Assembly (NCBI GenBank): GCA_016742095.1
Contig: JACVCJ010000010.1
Span: 49,881 to 113,880, forward strand
Direction: 5' to 3'
Length of the DNA: 64,000 nt
Origin: Bacteroidia bacterium
GTDB taxonomy: Bacteria; Bacteroidota; Bacteroidia; CAIKAF01
Shown here piece after piece: positions 27,473 through 35,845 of the stretch. The notes beneath the pieces were generated by a model. The model ran no database searches and was not told where the DNA came from. It saw nothing but the letters and a program-made list of their open reading frames with translations. The position numbers were made by a program, and so were the translations under genes. Each line of letters opens with the position of its first letter. Position 1 is the first letter of the stretch.

Positions 27473-27954
27473 AACGTATGCATTTTGTAGATAGAGAATA
27501 TGTGTGTTCTTGCCCGGGAAAGGTTGGCGCGCACGGCGTCTTCGCTCAGGCCCATGATCCCGGATATTTCCCGGAACTCGTATCCTTCGATCTCGCGGAG
27601 GTAAAATACCTGCCGTTGCTTTTCGCCCAGGAATTCAAGGCAACGGTGCAGGCGTTCCACCCCTTCGCGGGCTTCCATAATGCGCTGTGCGTCCTGGAAG
27701 GTAACGGAGATCTCCTCGTCGCCGTTCCAGCTTTCGGGTTTCTTTTTCTTCAGCAGATCGAGACCCCGGTTCTTGACCATGCGCATGGCAAACGATTCGA
27801 TATTTTCCACCTTGTCCAGCTCTCCGTTCATCTGGTGCAGCTTCAGAAAACAGTCCTGGACCACATCTTTGGCGTCTTCCTCATCGCGGACCACACTCCG
27901 GGCGAAGCGAACCAGTTTTCCGCGGATCGAGACAAGTTGTTCCAGTGGTTTCAA
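27469..27954 (-). CDS. ECF-family RNA polymerase sigma factor
   Basis: The 161-residue product has region 2 (VRDEEDAKDVVQDCFLKLH, the DAxDVxQExF pattern) and region 4 (FLGEKQRQVFYLREIEGYEF, with a helix-turn-helix in GLSEDAVRANLSRAR). It heads the operon and presumably drives it in response to an envelope signal relayed by the following anti-sigma protein. The target regulon is not visible. Confidence 0.92.
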   Translation of the reverse strand: MKPLEQLVSIRGKLVRFARSVVRDEEDAKDVVQDCFLKLHQMNGELDKVENIESFAMRMVKNRGLDLLKKKKPESWNGDEEISVTFQDAQRIMEAREGVERLHRCLEFLGEKQRQVFYLREIEGYEFREISGIMGLSEDAVRANLSRARTHIFSIYKMHTL

Positions 27955-28061
27955 ATGCGTTGCTGTTTACAGGGATGACGAGTGGTCCTTGTTTTTGTGA
28001 CGTGCCGGGTGCAACTTTTTTAACAAAATATCACAACAATATGAAATTCAGATATATAAAT

Positions 28062-28886
28062 TTACTGTTTTTCCATTTTGAAAAGGTAGGTCTTACCCGG
28101 GTTTGCCCCCTGGAGCGGAAAATGCAGGCTGGGGAAACTTACTTCCATATGTGTGTTGTCGCTGAACAGTACGTCGTAATATTCGTGGCCGCTGTATATA
28201 AAGAATTCAGCATCTGCCTGCAGCGGTTTCCAGGTATTGTCCGCGGGACACTGGTAACAGTTGGCCGTATAGGTATAGCCCTGCTGCTGGAACCAGCTGT
28301 TCTGCAGGATCATCAGCGAACTGTTCGGGTCCGGGAAGGCATAGGTGTTCAGTACCTGTCCGTTGAGGTCGTACTCCGTAAGCTGGTACATATGCCAGTT
28401 CCCCAGGAAGGGCGTAAATTCCGACGGAAAAAAGAATTTTACGGCCTGTCTGCCAAAGCGGAAATGCAGGTTATGATCGGGGCTGTGCGGTTCGGTTATA
28501 TGCAGCGTATCGGCATGCAGCTGCAGGGTATAGGTCATTTCTGTGCCGCCGGCAAGCGTTCCCTTCAACTGGTTGTTGTTCAGTTCCCAGTGGCTGAAGT
28601 ATTCCACGCCGGCTGCCGCACTAACCGTGCCTGCCGCCATTTCCCTGTTCTCCCGGAATTCGATCCAGCCTTCGCCGGCATCGTTCCAGTTGTAGTAATC
28701 GCCCAGTACATCGGGGCCCAGCGAAGGTACGTACATCGTTTTTTCACTGCGCTGCAGGTACCATTTTCCCAACAGCTGTTTTTCGGCATCGCTCAGGGGC
28801 GGGTCGGCCTTGTCTTTGGCACAGCCGGCCAGGCACAGCAGCAACAGCCACAGGCCATGAACGTATATGTGCGTATGCAGGCGCAT
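28062..28886 (-). CDS. putative lipocalin-like lipoprotein
   Basis: The start is placed at the ATG whose complement is 28884-28886, because it gives a clean lipoprotein signal (LWLLLLCLAGC) while upstream sequence is unlike a signal peptide. The mature part is beta-rich, with SDAEKQLLGKWYLQRSEKTM and, later, FTPFLGNWHMYQLTEYDLNG. These look like two repeats of a lipocalin-like GxW strand. Function is unknown. It precedes no obvious partner; DoxX and the FMN reductase lie upstream on the same strand. Confidence 0.7.
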   Translation of the reverse strand: MRLHTHIYVHGLWLLLLCLAGCAKDKADPPLSDAEKQLLGKWYLQRSEKTMYVPSLGPDVLGDYYNWNDAGEGWIEFRENREMAAGTVSAAAGVEYFSHWELNNNQLKGTLAGGTEMTYTLQLHADTLHITEPHSPDHNLHFRFGRQAVKFFFPSEFTPFLGNWHMYQLTEYDLNGQVLNTYAFPDPNSSLMILQNSWFQQQGYTYTANCYQCPADNTWKPLQADAEFFIYSGHEYYDVLFSDNTHMEVSFPSLHFPLQGANPGKTYLFKMEKQ

Positions 28887-28920
28887 ATACAAGTATAGCA
28901 AAAAAAAGCGGGATCGGCGT

Positions 28921-29346
28921 TTACAACGTGCAAAGCCACATGGTAAAGCCTGCCAGCAGCACGTAGGGCACCAGTCCGCCCGCACCGGCATAATCTTTCG
29001 CGATACGTTGCCCGGTAAAAAGGCAAAGCAGTGCGGCCAGGGCCAGGAAAGCGCCCAGGGCGCCCAGCTGTACGGCGGCTTCGGTACGTCCGGGCAGCAG
29101 TATGCTCAGCGCTCCGCCGGCCGAAGCCAGTCCGGAAACGATCTCGAGCAGCATTACCACGCCCAGCAGCAGGGGCACCGAGCCTTTGAAAATGGTTTTG
29201 GAAAAATGGCCTTTGAGCCAGCCCAGGTTGCCTTTCCAGTCGAATACCTTATCGAAGCCCGACTGTATGAACAGCACGGCCAGTATGGCAAAAGCAAAAA
29301 AGCGCAGGGTGGCGGTAATGCATTCCGGGGTAAAAAGTTCTTTCAT
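28921..29346 (-). CDS. DoxX-family membrane protein
   Basis: The 141-residue product has four predicted membrane helices and the DoxX-type start FFAFAILAVLFIQSGFDKVFDW followed by GLASAGGALSILL. DoxX relatives are linked to redox and thiol homeostasis in the membrane. It follows the FMN reductase gene by 6 bases, so both are probably one transcript. Confidence 0.82.
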   Translation of the reverse strand: MKELFTPECITATLRFFAFAILAVLFIQSGFDKVFDWKGNLGWLKGHFSKTIFKGSVPLLLGVVMLLEIVSGLASAGGALSILLPGRTEAAVQLGALGAFLALAALLCLFTGQRIAKDYAGAGGLVPYVLLAGFTMWLCTL

Positions 29347-29352
29347 GATCTG

Positions 29353-29889
29353 TCAGTATTGAAGTAGTTTTTCGATGTGCAAATGTAGGGCATTCAGTGT
29401 AGACGGGTCGGTGATCTCGTTTTCATCGCTCAGCGTATGTACACGGCTGATGGGCAGGTTCAGGGGCAGTACCCAGGCGCCCAGGTGGTGCATCACCATC
29501 TGCAGGTGGTCCATACCGCGCAGGTTGCCCGCCCGGCCGGTGGCCACGCCTACCATGGCCACTTTCTTGCCACGGAACAGGTCGGGATTTACCCCGTCTA
29601 TAAAACTCTTGAGCAGTCCGGGAAAGCTGCCGTTGTACTCCGGGAAAATGAACACGAGTGTAGAGGCCGGCACAATATATTCGTCCACCCATTCGTCCAA
29701 TTGCCTGTTACCGAGGCCCATTACCTGGTTATGAAACAGCGTTTCCGGCGGAAGTGACAGCAGATCAAACACTTTCACCTGCAGGTTACGTTCCCGGGCC
29801 AGGCGGCCGTAGGTATTGGTCACCTTGCGGGTATTGCTGTCGGTACGGGGGCTGCCCGAAATAATTGTTATATATTGATTATCAATCAA
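29353..29889 (-). CDS. NADPH-dependent FMN reductase family protein
   Basis: The 178-residue product has the flavodoxin-like phosphate loop ISGSPRTDSNTRKV and the central strand FIFPEYNGSFPGLLKSFIDGV typical of NAD(P)H:FMN/quinone reductases (SsuE/ArsH-like fold). It is divergent from parA. The DoxX gene follows 6 bases on. The substrate, quinone, chromate or azo compounds, cannot be told from sequence. Confidence 0.88.
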   Translation of the reverse strand: MIDNQYITIISGSPRTDSNTRKVTNTYGRLARERNLQVKVFDLLSLPPETLFHNQVMGLGNRQLDEWVDEYIVPASTLVFIFPEYNGSFPGLLKSFIDGVNPDLFRGKKVAMVGVATGRAGNLRGMDHLQMVMHHLGAWVLPLNLPISRVHTLSDENEITDPSTLNALHLHIEKLLQY

Positions 29890-29936
29890 AATGCAAAATA
29901 TTTAAAACGGTCAAAAGAAAAGCGTATCAAAATCGT

Positions 29937-29944
29937 TACTTTTG
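29937..29944 (+). promoter_or_regulatory. -7 promoter box for parA
   Basis: TACTTTTG matches the Bacteroidota -7 consensus TAnnTTTG 43 bases before the parA start. No clear TTTG -33 box is seen at the usual distance. Confidence 0.5.
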
Positions 29945-29986
29945 CGTACTTAATTATCGAGCACAAAAATAAAAGATCAAACCTGA

Positions 29987-30793
29987 ATGGGAAAAGTTAT
30001 CTCAATAGCCAATCAAAAAGGCGGCGTCGGAAAGACCACGACAGCCATTAACCTTTCTGCCGCGCTCGCCGTACTGGAGTACAAGACCCTGATCATTGAC
30101 GCTGATCCTCAGGCCAATGCCACTTCGGGCATCGGTTTCGACCAGCACAATATCAAGTCCAGTATTTACGATTGCATGCTGAATGAGGCCAAACCGGCGG
30201 ATATCATCCTGAAATCGGGTACCCCGAACCTGGACATTATCCCCGCGCATATCGACCTGGTGGGCGCCGAACTCGAAATGGTGGAAATGCCCGAGCGGGA
30301 ATTTATGATGAAAAAAGTGATCGACCAGATACGCGGCGACTACGATTTTATCATCATCGACTGCTCCCCTTCCCTGGGCCTGGTCACGGTGAACGCCCTT
30401 ACCGCTTCCGACAGCCTGGTGGTTCCCGTGCAGTGCGAGTATTTTGCCCTCGAAGGTCTGGGTAAACTGCTCAATACCATCAAGATCGTACAGCACCGTC
30501 TGAACGAGAACCTGATCATTGAAGGCATACTGCTTACCATGTTCGATAAACGTCTGCGCCTGAGCAACCAGGTGGCCGAGGACGTACAGACCAATTTCGA
30601 GAACCTGGTGTTCGAGACCATGATCCACCGCAATACCACCCTGGGTGAAGCGCCCAGCCACGGCGAATCGGTGATCATGTACGATATCGAGAGCAAAGGT
30701 TCACAGAATTACCTGGACCTGGCCCGTGAGATCCTGCAGAACAACGAAATGACCCGCATCAAAAACGCTGATAAAAAGATCGCTACCGAATAA
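29987..30793 (+). CDS. parA: chromosome partitioning ATPase ParA/Soj
   Basis: The 268-residue product has the deviant Walker A KGGVGKTTTAINLSAAL at residues 11-27, Walker A' (LIIDADPQANAT) and Walker B (FIIIDCSPSLG). These features define ParA/Soj ATPases, which segregate the origin region with ParB. ParB follows 3 bases later. A parS site was not found in the window, although ParB usually binds near its gene. Confidence 0.95.
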   Translation: MGKVISIANQKGGVGKTTTAINLSAALAVLEYKTLIIDADPQANATSGIGFDQHNIKSSIYDCMLNEAKPADIILKSGTPNLDIIPAHIDLVGAELEMVEMPEREFMMKKVIDQIRGDYDFIIIDCSPSLGLVTVNALTASDSLVVPVQCEYFALEGLGKLLNTIKIVQHRLNENLIIEGILLTMFDKRLRLSNQVAEDVQTNFENLVFETMIHRNTTLGEAPSHGESVIMYDIESKGSQNYLDLAREILQNNEMTRIKNADKKIATE

Positions 30794-30796
30794 AAG

Positions 30797-31684
30797 ATGA
30801 ACGCAAAGAAAAAAGGACTTGGAAGAGGATTAAGTGCATTGCTGGCCACACAGGAGCCGGCGGAATTTTTGAGCCCCGAAGCCGCGGAGAAAAAACCGAC
30901 GGCGGTGGCGGCCATTCCCCTGTCGCAGATCGAGCCAAACCCGTTTCAGCCCCGCAGTGAATTCAGCGAGGAAGCCCTGAACGAACTGGCCGACAGTATC
31001 AAGGTGCACGGTCTTATTCAGCCCATCACCGTACGTAAACTATCGCCCGGAAAATACCAGCTTATCAGCGGGGAACGCCGCTGGAGAGCTTCGAAAGAGG
31101 CCGGGCTGGAAGAGATACCCGCTTACGTGCGCACCGCCGACGACCAGGGAATGCTGGAAATGGCGCTCATCGAAAATACACACCGCGAGAACCTGAACCC
31201 CATCGAGGTGGCCATCAATTACCAGCGCCTGATGGAAGAATGCAACCTGACACAGGAAAAACTGAGCGAACGCGTGGGAAAAGAGCGTGCAACGGTAGCC
31301 AACTACCTGCGCCTGCTGAAACTCCCCGACGAAATAAAACTGGCCCTGCGCCAGCAGCTGCTTTCCATGGGCCATGCCCGTGCCCTGGTGAACATTGCCG
31401 ATCCTAAAAAACAGGTACAGATCCTGGATAAAGTGATCGAAGAAGGCCTTTCGGTACGCGCCGTGGAAGAACTGGTGCGCAAAACCGCCAAAGAAGGCAA
31501 GGAAGAAGCCGGCGTAAGCGCCGTACAGGCTCCCGGCCTCGATTATACCAGCGAAGTAGAAAAGCTGAACGATTTTTTCCATACCAATGTCGAGATCAAA
31601 GACAGCCGCAACGGCAAGGGAAAAATTGTGATCAGTTACAATTCCAAAGAAGACCTCGACCGTATTTTATCGCTGCTCGATTAA
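30797..31684 (+). CDS. parB: chromosome partitioning CTPase ParB/Spo0J
   Basis: The 295-residue product has KKGLGRGLSALLA at the start, the CTP/ParB nuclease-like domain (PNPFQPRSEFSEEALNELADSI and QLISGERRWRASKEAG), the central LIENTHRENLNPIE motif and an HTH (EKLSERVGKERATVANYLRLL). It binds parS and loads SMC. It is coupled to parA, and a DUF5683 gene follows, as in many Bacteroidota. Confidence 0.95.
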   Translation: MNAKKKGLGRGLSALLATQEPAEFLSPEAAEKKPTAVAAIPLSQIEPNPFQPRSEFSEEALNELADSIKVHGLIQPITVRKLSPGKYQLISGERRWRASKEAGLEEIPAYVRTADDQGMLEMALIENTHRENLNPIEVAINYQRLMEECNLTQEKLSERVGKERATVANYLRLLKLPDEIKLALRQQLLSMGHARALVNIADPKKQVQILDKVIEEGLSVRAVEELVRKTAKEGKEEAGVSAVQAPGLDYTSEVEKLNDFFHTNVEIKDSRNGKGKIVISYNSKEDLDRILSLLD

Positions 31685-31694
31685 AAACACCGGT

Positions 31695-32330
31695 TTGAGC
31701 CTGTTTAAAACGATACTACATAAAATGTTGCCGGGTATATTCCTATGCCTGGCAACTGCATTTATGGCACAGGCCCAGCGCACCGGCAATATGCCCGCCG
31801 ACAGCAGCAATACCCGTAAAGACACCGTAAAGACCGGTAATATGGTCATTACCGCCGATACAGTGGCCGCCAAAGGCCCTAAAATAAAAAAGATACGCCC
31901 CCCGCGCGACCCCGTAAAAGCCACCTGGATGGCCGTGGGACTGCCCGGACTGGGCCAGATCTACAACCGCCGCTACTGGAAACTGCCTATCGTGTACGGC
32001 GCTTTTGCAGGAGCCTCGTACTTCCTGGCCACCAACCAGATCAATTTTGCACGCGCACGTAACTCCTACCGCGGTAAAATTCTGATACCCGGCTATACCG
32101 TACACCCCGATTATGCCAATTACAGCAAGGAACAGATCGCTACCGAACGGGATTATTACCGGCGCAACCGCGATATCGCCATCGGCGTAATGGCCGGCGT
32201 ATACCTGCTGCAGATCGTGGATGCCGTGGTAGATGCGCACCTGAGCACCTTTGACGTGAGCAATGACCTCAGTTTCCAGGTGCGTCCGTATACATCTTAC
32301 GGAAATGTAGGTGTACAACTTCGCTTTTAG
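31695..32330 (+). CDS. DUF5683 membrane/envelope protein
   Basis: The 211-residue product begins at TTG (31695) or at the ATG at 31725, which gives a cleaner signal peptide (LPGIFLCLATAFMAQAQ). Typical DUF5683 motifs are present: VKATWMAVGLPGLGQIYNRRYWKLPIVYG and LLQIVDAVVDAHLSTFDVS. The family follows parAB in many Bacteroidota genomes. Its function is unknown, probably in the inner membrane or periplasm. Confidence 0.88.
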   Translation: MSLFKTILHKMLPGIFLCLATAFMAQAQRTGNMPADSSNTRKDTVKTGNMVITADTVAAKGPKIKKIRPPRDPVKATWMAVGLPGLGQIYNRRYWKLPIVYGAFAGASYFLATNQINFARARNSYRGKILIPGYTVHPDYANYSKEQIATERDYYRRNRDIAIGVMAGVYLLQIVDAVVDAHLSTFDVSNDLSFQVRPYTSYGNVGVQLRF

Positions 32331-32466
32331 TACTTCCGGTTTCTCTTTACAGTTCAGGCTTCTCCGGGGATGAAACTGTCTATCCGAAAAAAATACAGAT
32401 ACATGTATTTTTCATCGAAATTACTCATATACAAGATGTTTCGCAGGTTTTATACATTTAAAATGC

Positions 32467-32474
32467 TATTTTTG
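32467..32474 (+). promoter_or_regulatory. -7 promoter box for the TlpA-like gene
   Basis: TATTTTTG fits TAnnTTTG, 18 bases before the start codon, in an AT-rich leader. Confidence 0.5.
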
Positions 32475-32491
32475 AATAAACTGAAAAACCT

Positions 32492-33319
32492 ATGAAAAAA
32501 ACTTTACTCTTTTTCTCACTCGGTACACTCTGCACATTCCAGGCCTTTTCCCAGGCCGCCAATTACCCCAACGGGTCCACGGTAGCCGATTTTACGGTGA
32601 CCGATGTGCATGGCAACACCCACTCGCTGCATACCTACACGGCACAGGGCAAATACGTGCTGCTCGATTTCTTTTTCGACACCTGCCCTCCCTGCCAGCA
32701 AACCACGCCCATCTTCAATGCATTTTACGAAAAATACGGCTGTAATTCCGGCGACGTTGTTTCGCTGTCCATCAACAACGGCAGCGATTCCAATGCCGAA
32801 GTGATCGCCTTTGAATCTTCTTTCGGCGGTCCTACGGCACATTGCCCGGCCGTAAGCAGCCAGGGTGGTTCCGGCCCGGTGGACGTGGCTTTCGGGGTAA
32901 GCGCCTATCCTACGTACTGCCTCATCGGCCCGGACAATAAAATGATCTCGAACGATATCTGGCCGCTCAGTTCCATTGCTTCGCTGGAAAACGCTTTCCC
33001 GCAGGGCGCTATTACGCCCAAAGCCTGTGCCGCCAGCACTTCGGTGGAAGAAAACGGTCTGAACGCTAAGATCAGCATCTATCCCAATCCTTCGGCCGAT
33101 CTCCTGAATATCCGTGTGGAGACACCTTCCGCGGAGAATGTGGTGATACGCATTACCGATATCCAGGGCCGTACCCTGCTGGTAAACGAAGCCGGTGTAC
33201 AGAGCGGCGAAAAGACGCACACGCTCAACGTACAGTCCCTGGCTGCAGGCAGCTACTTCGTAACGGTAGAGGCCGGTAAAAAATTCATGCAGAAATCTAC
33301 CTTCATTAAAGTGAATTAA
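32492..33319 (+). CDS. secreted TlpA-like thioredoxin fold protein with T9SS sorting domain
   Basis: The 275-residue product has a signal peptide, a thioredoxin-like domain at about residues 28-165 with the redox motif DFFFDTCPPCQQTTPIF (CPPC), and a type A sorting domain at the end (ISIYPNPSADLLNIRVETP to LAAGSYFVTVEAG). A redox enzyme displayed at the cell surface by T9SS is expected. CPPC is a permissive thioredoxin-family motif. A terminator follows. Confidence 0.9.
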   Translation: MKKTLLFFSLGTLCTFQAFSQAANYPNGSTVADFTVTDVHGNTHSLHTYTAQGKYVLLDFFFDTCPPCQQTTPIFNAFYEKYGCNSGDVVSLSINNGSDSNAEVIAFESSFGGPTAHCPAVSSQGGSGPVDVAFGVSAYPTYCLIGPDNKMISNDIWPLSSIASLENAFPQGAITPKACAASTSVEENGLNAKISIYPNPSADLLNIRVETPSAENVVIRITDIQGRTLLVNEAGVQSGEKTHTLNVQSLAAGSYFVTVEAGKKFMQKSTFIKVN

Positions 33320-33344
33320 CGATCTACACTAAATCTGAACCTAT

Positions 33345-33372
33345 AAAAGAGCTCCGGGAACGGGGCTCTTTT
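33345..33372. terminator. bidirectional terminator
   Basis: An 8-bp perfect stem AAAAGAGC/GCTCTTTT, extended by one G-T and two C-G pairs, closes a 6-base loop. It separates convergent genes and has A/T runs on both sides. Its right edge touches the stop codon of the minus-strand gene. Confidence 0.78.
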
Positions 33373-33901
33373 ATTTTGCGGGTTTATGCTTTGCCATCAT
33401 CTCCCGGAAAAAGGCCTCAGAGCCGTTGCGGGGAATAGAAAGCGTTTTCCAGCCCGTATTGCGGATCATTTTGGCCAGGTATACGATCTGCCCGGTATGA
33501 TAGGCATAGTGCGCCACCTGGCGTTGCAGGGCATCAAAGACCGTATGTGCCTCCCCGCGTATGTACACGGTACGTTCCAGGTCACTGTCCTGCATCTGTT
33601 GCAGCAGTTCCTCCAGTATCGCCCAGTTCCTGTCCCAGCTTTCCTTCAGGCTTTGTACGGTATCCTGTTCCGTAACAAACTCCGAATCGCGGTTGCGGTC
33701 GGGCTTTTCGCCGTCGCTCGTGTAGAAGTCCGTAAAACGGGAGCGCAGGTTACCGCTCATGTGTTTTACGATCACGGCCACGGAATTACTTTCCTCCCCG
33801 GGTGCAAAGAAGCATTCCTCTTCCGACAGCTGCGCCATCGCTTTTTCGGCCATGGTCCTGTACGTGCTGAATATCCGTACAAAGTTCGATGTAAAATTCA
33901 T
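33371..33901 (-). CDS. DUF1572 / DinB-like protein
   Basis: The 176-residue all-alpha product has FFAPGEESNSVAVIVKHMSGNLRSR and a later VAHYAYHTGQIVYLAKMI, the His positions that bind metal in DinB-like folds. The DUF1572 group acts in thiol chemistry or has unknown function. Its stop overlaps the terminator arm. The next gene upstream shares a 4-base overlap. Confidence 0.85.
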   Translation of the reverse strand: MNFTSNFVRIFSTYRTMAEKAMAQLSEEECFFAPGEESNSVAVIVKHMSGNLRSRFTDFYTSDGEKPDRNRDSEFVTEQDTVQSLKESWDRNWAILEELLQQMQDSDLERTVYIRGEAHTVFDALQRQVAHYAYHTGQIVYLAKMIRNTGWKTLSIPRNGSEAFFREMMAKHKPAK

Positions 33902-34284
33902 TCCCGCTGCAGTTTGGAGAGCCAGTTCAACCGGTCGAAAAACACCTCGTTGCGACTGATACGTCCGTCGCGGATCTCGAGAATGTCGAGCCCGTACTCG
34001 GTAAGTAGCTCACCGTTCACGGGAATGGTGGCTTTCCATTTGAGCGTGCAACCGCCGGGCGTGGGAATAAGTTCCTCAGCTTCCCATACCCAGTGCGGGT
34101 TTCGTTGCAGCAGACGTCCAAAGTAATCCGCCAGTTCTTCCTTACTGCTGATGCCGTCACGTATGGCCGGATCGGCATAAAAAAATTCATCGTGGTAAAA
34201 ATGCAGCAGTTTTTCCACTGCCTGCGCATCGCCCGCGCCCGTCCAGGCGCTGAGCCATTCCTTTATAAACGCACTGTGGTCCAT
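33898..34284 (-). CDS. SnoaL/NTF2-like protein
   Basis: The 128-residue product matches the NTF2-like fold in size and layout (FIKEWLSAWTGAGDAQAVEKLLHFY, HDEFFYADPAIRDG, then beta strands ending GLDILEIRDGRISRNEVFFDRL). It is translationally coupled to the DUF1572 gene by a 4-base overlap. The ligand is unknown; many such proteins are polyketide-cyclase-like or accessory. Confidence 0.82.
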   Translation of the reverse strand: MDHSAFIKEWLSAWTGAGDAQAVEKLLHFYHDEFFYADPAIRDGISSKEELADYFGRLLQRNPHWVWEAEELIPTPGGCTLKWKATIPVNGELLTEYGLDILEIRDGRISRNEVFFDRLNWLSKLQRE

Positions 34285-34362
34285 GTTTTAAATATACGTG
34301 ATCTGTACCGAATGTAACCTGTTTTTACGACGAATACATCATTTTGAGCGGCCGAATGCCCG

Positions 34363-35643
34363 TTATTTTTCCAGGATCACCGTAATACCCTGTCCGCCTG
34401 CGGCACAAACGGAAATAAAGGCACGGCCCGATCCTTTTTCGTGCAGCAGTTTGGCAGCTGTGGCCAGTACCCGGCCCCCGGTGGCCGCAAAGGGATGGCC
34501 GGCGGCAATGCTGCTCCCGTTCACGTTCAGTTTACTGCGATCGATCGTGCCCAGGGCTTCCAGGCCGAACTGCGCTGAAAGTTCCGGGCTTTCCCATATT
34601 TTAAGTGTAGCCAGTACCTGTGCGGCAAAGGCTTCGTGTATTTCATAATAGTCAAAATCCTGCAGGCGAAGCCCGGCCTTTTTCAGCATGCGCGACGCGG
34701 CAAATACAGGCGCCATCAGCAGGTTATGCCGGTTATGCACATATTCCACGGCAGCCAGTTCGGCAAAGCTCAGGTAGGCCAGCACGGGCAGGTTGTGTTC
34801 ACGGGCCCATTCTTCGGTAGCCAGCAGTATACAGGAGGCTCCGTCAGTAAGCGGCGACGAGTTGCCGGCCGTAAGTGTACCCGAGACCTTATCAAAAGCC
34901 GGTTTCAGCCTGACCATTTTTTCCGGACTGCTGTCGCGGCGCAGGTTGTTATCCTGCTCCAGCCCCATAAAGGGCAAGATCATATCGTTAAAGAAACCGC
35001 GGTCGTAGGCTTCGGCCATTTTGCGGTGACTTTCCAGCGCAAAGGCGTCCTGTTCCTCGCGCCCGATACCGTAATATTTTGCACTGATCTCGGTATGGCC
35101 GCCCATGGAAAGTCCTGTACGCGGTTCCAGGTTCATGGGAGCCACAGGAGCCAGGTCTCCCGGGCGGATCTTCAGGAATTCCTTCAGACGGGCCCCGGTA
35201 GTTTTGGCGCGGCGGGCCGCCAGCAGGATACTGCGCAGGCGGTCGTTCAGCAGTAAGGGTACATTACTGGTAGAATCCACCCCGCCGGCAATGCCAACCT
35301 CGATCTGTCCCAGTGCGATCTTATTGGCTATGTACACGGCCGATTCAATACCGGTATCGCAGGCCTGCTGTATATCACAGGCGGGCGTACGCTGATCGAG
35401 CGCCGTGCTCATCACACATTCGCGCACCAGGTTCAGGTCGCGGCTATCCTTGATCACGGCTCCGCTGGCCACTTCACCCAGCAACTGTCCTTCCAGTCCG
35501 TATTTACTTACCAGTCCGTTCAGTACGGCCGTCATCATATCGGCGTTTCCGGCTTTTGTATATGCAGTGTTCTGCCGCGCAAAAGGAATACGGTTGTATC
35601 CTACAATGGCCACACGGCGGGCCTCTTTACCCTGAGCTGTCAT
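34363..35643 (-). CDS. acetyl-CoA C-acyltransferase (thiolase)
   Basis: 426 residues are obtained from the ATG at 35641-35643. Earlier in-frame sequence does not look coding. Thiolase catalytic residues are in place: Cys95 in QQACDTGIESA, His in GHPFAATGG and Cys in VCAAGGQG near the C-terminus. The enzyme splits 3-ketoacyl-CoA or condenses acyl-CoA; the FadI-type sequence favours beta-oxidation. No other fatty-acid genes adjoin. Confidence 0.9.
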   Translation of the reverse strand: MTAQGKEARRVAIVGYNRIPFARQNTAYTKAGNADMMTAVLNGLVSKYGLEGQLLGEVASGAVIKDSRDLNLVRECVMSTALDQRTPACDIQQACDTGIESAVYIANKIALGQIEVGIAGGVDSTSNVPLLLNDRLRSILLAARRAKTTGARLKEFLKIRPGDLAPVAPMNLEPRTGLSMGGHTEISAKYYGIGREEQDAFALESHRKMAEAYDRGFFNDMILPFMGLEQDNNLRRDSSPEKMVRLKPAFDKVSGTLTAGNSSPLTDGASCILLATEEWAREHNLPVLAYLSFAELAAVEYVHNRHNLLMAPVFAASRMLKKAGLRLQDFDYYEIHEAFAAQVLATLKIWESPELSAQFGLEALGTIDRSKLNVNGSSIAAGHPFAATGGRVLATAAKLLHEKGSGRAFISVCAAGGQGITVILEK

Positions 35644-35845
35644 AATGTGTCTCTTCTTATTTTGATACAGGAAAGTTAGGGAATATTCCGAGGCAGGAAC
35701 ATTGTAAATAGTTATAGGGATATACCTGTTTGTTATGCGTACATACCGTACAGACAAGGCCTGCAGCGCGCAGTTAAAATGTTAAAATTCCTAAATTCTA
35801 TAGAAAAGCCGTAGATTTACGCCAATTAACCAAGACAATTAAGTC

